This document shows positions 53,038-61,137 of a stretch of 64,000 nt of DNA, one piece after another (within the stretch, counting starts at the first letter, position 1; every line of letters starts with the position of its first letter). A program made the translations under genes and the position numbers. A model generated the notes under the pieces. It did not search any database and was not told where the DNA came from. It was given only the letters and a program-made list of their open reading frames with translations. Source of the stretch: a bacterium (GTDB lineage Bacteria; SZUA-182; DTGQ01); assembly GCA_040755755.1 (NCBI GenBank), contig JBFLZW010000017.1, positions 45,177 to 109,176 of the forward strand. Direction: 5' to 3'.

Positions 53038-54209
53038 GAGGTCTGCCCCAGGTTAAAAAACACATCAACATCCTGAGCAGGGTATTGGACCTGTGCGGCC
53101 GGGTCTGCGGCCGGACACTCCCGGCTGGGACGCAAAGCCCCCCGCCGGTTATTCCCCCGGGCCAGGTCCGGCGAATCCTGCTCATCCAACTGTTTGCTCT
53201 GGGAGATGTTCTCCTCTCCCTCCCTCTGGTCAAGGGCCTGCGCTCCCGGTATCCGCACGGGGAAATCGATCTATGGGTAGGAAAAAACTGGCAGGAGCTT
53301 CGCTCCCTCCTCCCCTACGTCGATCAGGTTATCAGTGCAGACTCCCGAAGCATCGGCAAAACTTTCACCACCCTGAAAAGATTGCGAAAAAAGCGGTATG
53401 ATGCCGCGCTGGTGCTGTATCCTGTAGTCATTGGAAGCTGGCTCGCTCTCCTGTCAGGTGCCAGGTACCGGATCGGCTACCCGCACGACTTCGATTACCG
53501 GGAGTCACTCGCTGCCGGAGCTGATCATTTTCTGCTCACCCATCCGGTTGAGCTTGGCAGCACTATAGTTCACGATACGCAAAGGTATCTGGCCCTTGGC
53601 AGTGAGCTTGGGCTGTCCCTCCCCCCGGAGCCTCCCTTCCTCTACCCTCCATTGCCGATAATTTCCTCCATGCAGAGCTTCCTCCGCCAGGCAGGTTTTC
53701 AGGGAGACAAGCCCCTTGTCGGCATGAATCCCAATGCCAGTTGGCAGGGAAAGCAATGGCCCTCTTCGCACTTTGCCCAACTGGCAGATCGATTGATTGA
53801 AAACCAGAACGTGCAGGTACTCTTTTTCGGGTCACGCACTGAAACGGCATACATAGAAAGTATGACAGCCCTCATGAAAAATAAACCCCTGTCTGCTGCA
53901 GGCAAGACTTCCCTTGTTGAGGCAGCGGCCCTGATTCAGCACTGCCGCCTGTTTATCTCCAATGACAGCGGCCCCATGCATATGGCCTGCGCCCTGGATG
54001 TACCGGTCCTGGCTATCATGGGGCCGACCAAAATCGGGATGTTTCGCCCCTGGTCAAGCATTTCCCGGATCGTGCAAAGCTCCCTGCCCTGTGCTCCCTG
54101 CAAACAGGAAAACACCGATCTGTGCGGCCATTTTTCCTGTATCCGCTCCATTTCCGTCGATTCGGTGTACGAGGCCGCGGTCGAGATGCTGCGGAATGAA
54201 CACCGATAA
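53034..54209 (+). CDS. GT9-family (ADP-heptose:LPS-type) glycosyltransferase
   Basis: 391 residues. GT9 signatures: ILLIQLFALGDVLLSLPLVKGL near residue 43, GMNPNASWQGKQWPSSHFAQLAD in the middle, and LFISNDSGPMHMACALDVP followed by GPT in the nucleotide-sugar site. C-terminal Cys cluster (LPCAPCKQENTDLCGHFSC) is common in GT9. Likely adds heptose or a related sugar to the LPS core, which supports an outer membrane. Last gene of the two-gene operon. Confidence 0.92.
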   Translation: MRGLPQVKKHINILSRVLDLCGRVCGRTLPAGTQSPPPVIPPGQVRRILLIQLFALGDVLLSLPLVKGLRSRYPHGEIDLWVGKNWQELRSLLPYVDQVISADSRSIGKTFTTLKRLRKKRYDAALVLYPVVIGSWLALLSGARYRIGYPHDFDYRESLAAGADHFLLTHPVELGSTIVHDTQRYLALGSELGLSLPPEPPFLYPPLPIISSMQSFLRQAGFQGDKPLVGMNPNASWQGKQWPSSHFAQLADRLIENQNVQVLFFGSRTETAYIESMTALMKNKPLSAAGKTSLVEAAALIQHCRLFISNDSGPMHMACALDVPVLAIMGPTKIGMFRPWSSISRIVQSSLPCAPCKQENTDLCGHFSCIRSISVDSVYEAAVEMLRNEHR

Positions 54210-54575
54210 TTAGCTTGACAATCTCAAATTAAAAATTTAATATTTTAATATATATCTGCCTGGGGGCAAGAGAGTAGGAATATTCAGCGTTTCCCTTGGT
54301 TGAGAGAATCACGATACCCCAATAATTCACTTTCCCTTATATATCCTACCTGTTGCTAAAGATTGTGGAACAGTAAATGTGTTGAGATACCTTTGCCAAA
54401 GTAACCTGTGGTAAAAAATTATACATACCTCCAGAAAAAATTATGATGTCTATTGCCATATATACGCATTTTTTCCCAGTTCTTTCTCTAAAAGTAAGGT
54501 AATAATCCTGTATAAGCATGACCCAAGGCTGTAAGCATCTGTTTCGTAATATCAGAATTGGTAATGCTGATATTT

Positions 54576-54591
54576 TGGCATTTTTTTTGCA
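54576..54591 (+). promoter_or_regulatory. Sigma-54 (-24/-12) promoter
   Basis: TGGCATTTTTTTTGCA matches TGGCAYRNNNNTTGCA, with the invariant GG (54577-54578) and GC (54589-54590) separated by exactly ten bases. It lies 570 bp upstream of the PEP-CTERM start, so transcription from about 54602 would give a long leader. RpoN control of PEP-CTERM genes is known in Zoogloea-type floc formers. Confidence 0.72.
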
Positions 54592-54855
54592 AATATTTTC
54601 AGAAAAAAGGACATCGTCATAAATACTATTAACAGCATCAAGCTCTTATAGTGCGCGGTGACTGCGGTGTTACCGCTCGAGTATCCCTGTCATGCTATCT
54701 TCTCTCTAACCGGAGAATGAGGGATAGATGAAGGAGGGGTTGTCAGATCGCCTGGGAAGCCTGATAAATACAGGCAAATTATTCAGGGGTCAAGCTATTA
54801 CATTGGGAGGTGGTAAAAAGAATATATAAAACGTTTGTCAGGAGAATGGAAACCT

Positions 54856-54913
54856 GGCGTGAAGATCGCCACGTGCGGCTAAATGCCGATTCTGGATTTC
54901 CCTGTTACCAGGG
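54856..54913 (+). promoter_or_regulatory. Three consecutive small hairpins in the PEP-CTERM leader
   Basis: GGCG-7nt-CGCC (54856-54870), CGGC-5nt-GCCG (54876-54888) and CCCTG-4nt-CAGGG (54900-54913) follow one another. The region would be in the sigma-54 transcript leader. No known riboswitch class recognised. Confidence 0.4.
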
Positions 54914-55161
54914 GTTCCATGATTGTTCGACAGGCTGCTCAACAAAAAGTGATCCACAGTAAGTTTGAAACAGTAAGTTTGAAAGACAGAATTGCTGTTT
55001 CATGAGAAGTACCAAGGGCAGGTAATTGTGCATCACTTTCTCATTATAAGCTGAATTGAGCTGCTGTTACCATCCACCTGCGACTATCGTTCTGGAAGGT
55101 AGTGCACAAGAGGTAATATTATTGGATTTTTTATCTAGCATACCTATAAGGAGAACCTCAA

Positions 55162-55764
55162 ATGAAGAAAAATCTAACTGCGATTTTCTGTATGACCTTC
55201 CTCTTTTGCCTCATGATCATTGCTACCACCGCCAAGGCTACCAAGATAGAATATGTGCCGACGAATAATGGAGGCGGTAATTATACCCTCGATTATACCG
55301 TTACCAATGATACCCTGTCCGATCCCATTGAATGGATATCAATCTATTTTGGTCAAACCAGCGATGGATTGAATTTTGCTAATACGGGATTGTTCAGTAA
55401 TTTTGTGCCTGATGATGCGGGAGTTTCTCAACCTGCAGGGTGGTCGTCATACTCTTTTGAACCTTCTGCAGTAGACATCCCCGGTCAGTTCAATTCGGAT
55501 ATCGATACTTCACCGGGTATCGCACCTGGCAGTTGGCTTTCAGGATTCCAAGTTACCTTTGATATGGATGCTTCGGGGTCCTATGATCAGTTATATTTTG
55601 AAGTCGGGAATTTTGACGCCAGTCATAATTATCAGATCCTGGGTAATGGATACACTCAACTCGCCGGGCCTGCACCTATCCCCGAACCATCGACCATAAT
55701 TCTGGTAGTGCTTGGTCTTGCGACTTTGGGATTAGCGATGAAAAGAACATCAGTAAGTAATTGA
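55162..55764 (+). CDS. PEP-CTERM sorting-domain protein
   Basis: 200 residues; AAGGAG seven bases upstream. Signal peptide (LFCLMIIATTAKA), then a beta-rich domain of about 140 residues (NYTLDYTVTNDTLSDPIEW ... GFQVTFDMDASGSYDQLYF). The C-terminus is a complete PEP-CTERM signal: PIPEPSTIILVVLGLATLGL followed by AMKRTSVSN, with PEP at about 174-176, one TM helix and a basic tail. The exosortase at 13-15 kb is the expected processing enzyme. It should end up in the extracellular matrix or outer surface. Confidence 0.93.
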   Translation: MKKNLTAIFCMTFLFCLMIIATTAKATKIEYVPTNNGGGNYTLDYTVTNDTLSDPIEWISIYFGQTSDGLNFANTGLFSNFVPDDAGVSQPAGWSSYSFEPSAVDIPGQFNSDIDTSPGIAPGSWLSGFQVTFDMDASGSYDQLYFEVGNFDASHNYQILGNGYTQLAGPAPIPEPSTIILVVLGLATLGLAMKRTSVSN

Positions 55765-55823
55765 TTCTTCTTTCTCATAGTTTATCTTATCAATTTACAA
55801 CGAGGGCCGCTTGGCAACCCCCG

Positions 55824-55855
55824 GGAGGCCATTGGCTTATAAGCCAATGGCCTCC
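55824..55855. promoter_or_regulatory. Perfect 32-bp palindrome between PEP-CTERM and toroid genes
   Basis: Arms GGAGGCCATTGGCTTA and its exact reverse complement meet without a loop. It lies 60 bp past the PEP-CTERM stop and 44 bp before the next start. No T-run. It may be a partial terminator setting the ratio of the two proteins, or a dispersed palindrome. Confidence 0.7.
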
Positions 55856-55898
55856 GTTCTTGCACGGTAACCAGGGTCCACAGGAGGAAAGGAAACTT

Positions 55899-58376
55899 AT
55901 GAACCATAGGGAAGGACTTTTTGCACTCAAGGTTAACCTGTTAGTTTTCTTTTTTGTATTGATGCTGTCTTCATTAGCGACAGCATCTCTCGTCCCGCCA
56001 GAGGTAAATGTTATGCCGGATGGAGATACAGATACCTCGGCATATACCTGGGTAGGAAATGCTTTGACTATCTGGGGAAATGTAGTTTGGGGCAGTTCCA
56101 CTTCCGGCACTTATGCATGGGATATTAATAATGACGGCACGGCTGACTATACCGGTACCGTTACCAATGCCAAGGATATAGCCTGTACCCATACTTATGC
56201 TACCTCCGGGCTTTATGAAGCCAAGCTGACCGTCACCGACGGCAATGGAGAATCTGACAGCGCCGTTGTAAGAATCAGGGTTTTACCCTCCGAGACTAAA
56301 GAAGCCAAGATCAATCTGGCCATTGAAAAGGGGTTGAAATGGCTGTACCTGAAACAGGGAAGTAATGGCTCCATTTACGATCTGAATTCCTACAGTTCAT
56401 CGGGAGCTGAAACAGCCGCGGCTGTTTTGGCCTTTGAAAACAAGGGCCATAAGCCCTGCACTCAGGACCAGGACCTTGACGGCGATGTAGATGCAGCCGA
56501 CCGGGCAATCTGGGAAAAAGACCGTATCTATGCCAAAACGGTGCATGCAGGGCTTGACTATATCATTTCCACCCTGACGGCAGTAGGTGTAGGTGCTCCT
56601 TATGATAATAACGGCAATGGGGTATGGATCGCTGACAATTATTATCCCTCTTCGGGATACAGGGGACCATACAAAATCGGTATGTACATGATGGCTCTAG
56701 TCGGGGCTGGCAGTGTAGCCAGCGGGGCACCGAATCTGGTAGCCACCACCGGACCGAGTGGTGTTATTGGCAAGACCTACCGCACGATCGTCGAGGATAT
56801 GGTCGATTACTGCGATTATTCACAGTATCACTCTACCTATGGTGGATGGAGATATGGTCCTGGTTATGGGCCTGACAACTCGGCCTGCCAATGGCCGGCC
56901 ATTGGCATGGAGGCGGCTGAATTTGGCTGGGGAGTTCCTATCCGCCAGGCAATTAAAGACCTCAATCAAAACTGGACGAATTATAGCCAGAATGCTTCTA
57001 ACGGGCGTTTTGGATATACCTCGGAAAGTGCTCAGGGAACAGGTGGATATGGTGCCTGTACCGGGTCCGGCATTTGTCAGTTATCCTTCCAGGGAAAAGT
57101 CAAGGATGATCCCAGGATCATTCTTGCCGGGAATTTCTTGAAGAATAATCCTGGTCTCTACAATCAAGGCTTCAGTGACGATAGGGCTTTCCTGTACTAC
57201 ATGTATGCCGTAGCCAAGGGTGCCCGGATCGCTAAAATCGATACCAACGGCGATGGCAAGGGTGATACCTATTCCGAGATTCAATTCCTGGGATCAGCTC
57301 CGGGCTGGGACTGGTACGATGCCTACAGCACCTGGCTCATTACTTACCAGAATCCAGGCGGATTTTGGGATGATAGTTTCGACCATACTTACCGTGTGTT
57401 GGAGACCTCCTGGGCAGTGGAAATCCTGACCAAAAACGTTTTCACTCTGCGGCCAATAGCCAAATTGACTGCTACCCCCAATCCCACCCCTGCTAATTCA
57501 GCCATTACCTTTGACCTGAGCGGTTCATTCCATCAGGATAGTTCCAAGAACCTGGTTGACTGGTGGATCGATGTCGATAATAATGGAACGTTTGATCTCA
57601 GCGGCCATTTCCCGGTAACAACCGCCAGTTTTGCCGCCGGATATCCTGATACCGGCTCGAATTACGCAGTTACCGCAAGACTCAGAGTAAGCGACAATTC
57701 CACGCCGGTTGAATTTGGCGAGGATGCCCTGACTATCAATATCACTACCGGCAATGTCCCGCCGGTTGCAGATCCGGGCGGGCCATATAATGGAGTTATC
57801 GGACAGCCGATCACCTTTGACGGTTCCAACTCCTATGATGCCAATGAAGGCGCCCCGCTCAATGATTCAATCGTAAGCTGGGAATGGGACCTGGATGGCG
57901 ATGGTCAATATGATGATGCTTCCGGTGAAATTGTGACCAAGACCTGGAACACACCCTATTCTGGAAATATTGGTCTGAAAGTCAAAGATTCATTCGGCCT
58001 GTCCAGTACAGCCGTAGCCTACACCAAGGTTGTGGTAGTCGATCTCTGGCCGGAAAATTATACTATCGTAAGCACCAGGAGAATAAACCGGTATGTTTAT
58101 GAGTATGAATATAAGTTCGACATGAGAAACCGGGGGACAGGAGATGCTTTCAATGTCCAGTGCAGCATTGACCAAAAACCGCCTCAGATGACCGTTGTCG
58201 ATGGTCAGGTGAGTTTTGGTAACGTGACGGCCGGAGCGGTTGTAACCTCTGTTGACTCTTTCAAATATCAACACGATCGCCGTTATCCGATGGCTGATAT
58301 TCAAATTCGATGGAAACTCGAATATGATGATGCTGCTGGAAGTCATATAGTCTTCCTGGATTTTCCATTGCGCTGA
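55899..58376 (+). CDS. Secreted PKD / alpha-alpha-toroid / CARDB-like protein
   Basis: 825 residues from ATG 55899 (AGGAGG and AAAGG upstream); a 46-residue longer frame has no support. Signal peptide ends ATAS. Domains: PKD about 60-130; a prenyltransferase/squalene-cyclase-like toroid about 135-520 (AIEKGLKWLYLKQGSNGSIYD, YHSTYGGWRYGPGYGPDNS, SGICQLSF); within it a dockerin-like Ca site DQDLDGDVDAADRAIW near 190; two PKD domains about 525-740; a CARDB-like end. No catalytic DXDD. Likely a structural or binding protein, co-transcribed with the PEP-CTERM gene and ended by the 58.45 kb terminator. Confidence 0.85.
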   Translation: MNHREGLFALKVNLLVFFFVLMLSSLATASLVPPEVNVMPDGDTDTSAYTWVGNALTIWGNVVWGSSTSGTYAWDINNDGTADYTGTVTNAKDIACTHTYATSGLYEAKLTVTDGNGESDSAVVRIRVLPSETKEAKINLAIEKGLKWLYLKQGSNGSIYDLNSYSSSGAETAAAVLAFENKGHKPCTQDQDLDGDVDAADRAIWEKDRIYAKTVHAGLDYIISTLTAVGVGAPYDNNGNGVWIADNYYPSSGYRGPYKIGMYMMALVGAGSVASGAPNLVATTGPSGVIGKTYRTIVEDMVDYCDYSQYHSTYGGWRYGPGYGPDNSACQWPAIGMEAAEFGWGVPIRQAIKDLNQNWTNYSQNASNGRFGYTSESAQGTGGYGACTGSGICQLSFQGKVKDDPRIILAGNFLKNNPGLYNQGFSDDRAFLYYMYAVAKGARIAKIDTNGDGKGDTYSEIQFLGSAPGWDWYDAYSTWLITYQNPGGFWDDSFDHTYRVLETSWAVEILTKNVFTLRPIAKLTATPNPTPANSAITFDLSGSFHQDSSKNLVDWWIDVDNNGTFDLSGHFPVTTASFAAGYPDTGSNYAVTARLRVSDNSTPVEFGEDALTINITTGNVPPVADPGGPYNGVIGQPITFDGSNSYDANEGAPLNDSIVSWEWDLDGDGQYDDASGEIVTKTWNTPYSGNIGLKVKDSFGLSSTAVAYTKVVVVDLWPENYTIVSTRRINRYVYEYEYKFDMRNRGTGDAFNVQCSIDQKPPQMTVVDGQVSFGNVTAGAVVTSVDSFKYQHDRRYPMADIQIRWKLEYDDAAGSHIVFLDFPLR

Positions 58377-58444
58377 TTTTGTACTTGATGTACCTGATTG
58401 GTTTAATAACTCTGGTAACATGAGTTAGAACCGAATAAGAGGAT

Positions 58445-58485
58445 AAACGGGGTATTATCTTGCGGGATATACCCCGTTTTCTTTT
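58445..58485 (+). terminator. Intrinsic terminator after the toroid gene
   Basis: AAACGGGGTAT (58445-58455) and ATACCCCGTTT (58469-58479) form a perfect 11-bp stem, followed by TTCTTTT. It ends the PEP-CTERM/toroid transcription unit. Confidence 0.85.
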
Positions 58486-58541
58486 ACTCCAGCTCTGTAC
58501 CGGCTATAGTGCCGAGTGAATTTGGGGAGGAACAAAGTTAC

Positions 58542-59576
58542 ATGGTTCACAGAAAAATCCTGATTCTGTTTTTGGGATCAATGGTTGCAGCGGCCCTTTT
58601 ATTCCTGGTTTTCAGCCCCCTGAGTATAAAAAGTGTAACCCGGCCTGTTTCCTGCCGGAATGAACCACAGCAGAGTTTGAAACCAGGTATCCTCCAGAAT
58701 GAGAGTTCACCTGGTAACCATGACAATCCCCATGAGAAAAGGTGGGAGGGTACAGTATCATTACGCCAGGATTTTATCCTTACAGCACCTCAGGGTGGAG
58801 AAGTGGTATCTCTTGCCAAAGCAGGGGATAGGGTGACGGCAGGGGTAATCCTTGCTGAAATAGCGAACGAACAGAGTCGGAAAGCCGCTCATGAACAGCA
58901 AGGCGCACTGGACCGGGAAATATCCATGGCTGATCAGAGTATAGAAATTGCCCGACAGGATATCACCAATCTTAATCGGGAAATTGACCAGCTCAAAGAT
59001 ACTGTCAAAGATAAGGAATATTCTTTCGCCGATGCGGAAAGGGAATACCGGCAGGAGCTGATGGGTGAGGCGGCCTTCATTGAAAAAAAAGATGAGCTTG
59101 ACCGTCTGAAAAGAAATCTCGAATCACGGGAATCCATGCTCAGGTGCAAGTACGAAAATATTGCTTCTCTTCAAAAAGAGATAATCAAACTCCAGTCATC
59201 TGCCAAACAAATATCTCAAAACCTTATCATCAAGGCACCCTGTGACGGGGTGGTAGGAGAGGTTCTTGCCAGGGTTGGGGAAAAGGTGAACGAGCAGGCT
59301 ATGCTGATGAAACTGACCCCCTGCAATGTAGTTTCCCTCAAGTTACAAGGGGAATCCCTCCTTGGCCTTGACGGGAAAAAGATACTTCTAACCATGCATA
59401 ACGCCCCTGATAAAAAATTTTCAGGCATCATGAAAATAGCAGACTTCTCCTTCCTGCCTGGACAGAGGGGAGAGAGGGCAGATGCAGAGGTAATTCTGGA
59501 TCAGGGGCAGGCCGACCTTTCCAGGGGATTCAGGGGAAAGGTTGTGGTATCGCTGCAGGGTTCGGGAAATTTATAA
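58542..59576 (+). CDS. HlyD-type periplasmic adaptor (membrane fusion protein)
   Basis: 344 residues from ATG 58542, with GGGAGGA ten bases upstream. One N-terminal TM helix. The lipoyl half-motifs GGEVVSLAKAGDRVTAGVILAEI (about 85-107) and CDGVVGEVLARVGEKVNEQAMLMKL (about 235-260) flank a long coiled-coil hairpin (about 115-225). A beta-barrel part follows. Adaptors bridge inner-membrane pumps and outer-membrane channels, but no ABC, RND or TolC partner is near. A decayed copy of its 3' half follows. Confidence 0.85.
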   Translation: MVHRKILILFLGSMVAAALLFLVFSPLSIKSVTRPVSCRNEPQQSLKPGILQNESSPGNHDNPHEKRWEGTVSLRQDFILTAPQGGEVVSLAKAGDRVTAGVILAEIANEQSRKAAHEQQGALDREISMADQSIEIARQDITNLNREIDQLKDTVKDKEYSFADAEREYRQELMGEAAFIEKKDELDRLKRNLESRESMLRCKYENIASLQKEIIKLQSSAKQISQNLIIKAPCDGVVGEVLARVGEKVNEQAMLMKLTPCNVVSLKLQGESLLGLDGKKILLTMHNAPDKKFSGIMKIADFSFLPGQRGERADAEVILDQGQADLSRGFRGKVVVSLQGSGNL

Positions 59577-59623
59577 AATTACGGTCGCTCAGTCACCATG
59601 TTAAGTTAAGCAACGGACAATTA

Positions 59624-59650
59624 AAATCCCCCTTTTCTCAAGGGGGATTT
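59624..59650. repeat. AAATCCCCCTT / AAGGGGGATTT hairpin
   Basis: Perfect 11-bp arms with a five-base loop, followed by taggggggc. Lies between the HlyD-type gene and its decayed duplicate; belongs to a common dispersed palindrome type. Confidence 0.65.
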
Positions 59651-59699
59651 AGGGGGGCGAGCTACTACCCGAATCCCCACGCAATATCCCTGATCAATT

Positions 59700-60110
59700 G
59701 CAGGTACAAAACATTGCCTCTCTTCAAAAAAAGATGAAGAAGCTCCATTCATCTGCCGAACAAATAGGTAAGGATCTTTTTTACGGTACTCTGCGACGGG
59801 ATAGTTGGAAGAGGTTCTTGCCAAGGTTGGAGAAAAGGTGAATGAGCAGGCCATTCTGATGAAACCGACCCCCTGCAATGCAGATTCCCTCCAATTGTCA
59901 GGAACATCCCTCCCTTGGCCTTGATGGAAAAAGAGATACTTCTAACCATGTACAACTCTTCAGCCAATAACTTTTCAGGCACTATTAAAATAAGAGATTT
60001 CCCCTTCGATCTGGTCAGACGGAGGAGGGCAGAGAGGGAGGTTCCCGGACCGGGGGCAATCTGATCTTTTTTATGGATTCAGAAGAGAGATTATGGTATT
60101 GTTGACCTGA
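59700..60110 (+). pseudogene. Decayed tandem duplicate of the HlyD-type gene 3' half
   Basis: Sequence parallels 59145-59576: aacattgcctctcttcaaaa, gttcttgccaaggttggaga, aaaaggtgaatgagcaggcc, gaccccctgcaatgcagatt and ggccttgatggaaaaagaga align with the functional copy. Several indels and stops break all frames, and even the post-stop sequence (tcagtcattgtcatt) aligns to the original 3' flank. An old duplication that has lost function. Confidence 0.8.
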
Positions 60111-60262
60111 TTAAGGAAAATTTATTGTAAATTATAATTGGTCAGTCATTGTCATTCCCTGACTCCTGAAGGGAGCGAGGGGGACCGTACAGCTTTCTTA
60201 CAAAAGGTTGAGCAGTTGTTACCAAAATTTATTAAACTACGAACAGGGAGATATCGCCAGCC

Positions 60263-61093
60263 ATGAAACCAAACTATGCTCCATTACGCCACAAGATAGT
60301 GTATTTTGCACTCACCGGCCTTTCTCTCAGCATTCTTTTACTTTTGCCGCCACAAGGGTATGGAGAATCTCAGGATACGAAAGGTCCAAATTCTCCGGAT
60401 AGTTTCTCAAAACCTTCATCAGTGCCTTCTTCAGGAGAACCTGCCCCGGCACCTTCTTTGCCTCCTTCGGGGAATACTCCCATTGAGCAAACTGGCCCGG
60501 ATGAATACCGGATTGGCAAGCTGATGTTAAATAAGAAAACCCGGGAAATTGCTATCACCGGGCAGGTCAATATGCAAAGCGGCCTGGTTGAATATCTGGC
60601 CTGCTGCTCGGCGGAAGCTGGAAAACTCCACGAGAGTGTTCTGAAACTCGATACAAAACCTTCCGATGTTCAGGTAGCTCTTCTTCTGCTCGGTGCTAAA
60701 GCGGAGAACAACTTGAAGTTTCAGGGTGATCCGAATCCTCCCAAGGGAGACCCCCTGGAGATTTGGGTAGAGTGGGAATTGCAGGATAAAACGAAAAAAA
60801 AGGTTCGCGGGGAGGAACTGGTGTACAATCAGGCGGAAAAAAAGCCAATGGGAAAAACCACCTGGGCTTTTACCGGATCATTTATCCGGGAGGGCAGGTT
60901 CGTTGCAGACATGGAGGGATCGATCATCGCTACCTTCCGGGACCCGGCGGCTCTTATCAATAATTCTTTACCGGTTGGAGCGGACGATACTCAGATTTTC
61001 AGCAATGAGAATCTTCTCCCCCCGGTGGGAACAAAGGTGACCTTGTTCATCAAACCTGTCCCGAATCACTCGCCGGAAAAGCATAGCCTGTAA
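60263..61093 (+). CDS. Exported YdjY-domain protein
   Basis: 276 residues. Signal or anchor segment (LTGLSLSILLLLPPQGYG), then a 45-residue Pro/Ser-rich linker. The YdjY-like core is IGKLMLNKKTREIAITGQVN, SGLVEYLACCSAEAGKLHES and VQVALLLLGAKAENN, about residues 80-150. The C-terminal domain (TWAFTGSFIREGRFVADMEG) is beta-rich. YdjY domains occur in bacterial secreted proteins of unknown role. AGGGAG lies 12 bases upstream. 44 bp before the second toroid gene, probably one operon. Confidence 0.8.
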   Translation: MKPNYAPLRHKIVYFALTGLSLSILLLLPPQGYGESQDTKGPNSPDSFSKPSSVPSSGEPAPAPSLPPSGNTPIEQTGPDEYRIGKLMLNKKTREIAITGQVNMQSGLVEYLACCSAEAGKLHESVLKLDTKPSDVQVALLLLGAKAENNLKFQGDPNPPKGDPLEIWVEWELQDKTKKKVRGEELVYNQAEKKPMGKTTWAFTGSFIREGRFVADMEGSIIATFRDPAALINNSLPVGADDTQIFSNENLLPPVGTKVTLFIKPVPNHSPEKHSL

Positions 61094-61137
61094 GGAGAGG
61101 AACTTGAAAAAATAATCCACAAGAGGAGGATATAATC

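Larger units (their letters stand above)
54210..55161. other. 950-bp non-coding region upstream of the PEP-CTERM gene
   Basis: No credible gene. It has AT-rich spans near 54220-54260 and 54350-54620, the sigma-54 promoter, a run of small hairpins, and a 14-bp tandem repeat CAGTAAGTTTGAAA at 54957-54984. A ribosome site AAGGAG precedes the gene at 55162. Confidence 0.7.

Noticed and set aside
53127-53139. GGGACGCAAAGCC, identical to the c-di-GMP-I riboswitch core
   Set aside because: It lies inside the well-supported GT9 coding sequence and has no GCAAACC partner; coincidence.
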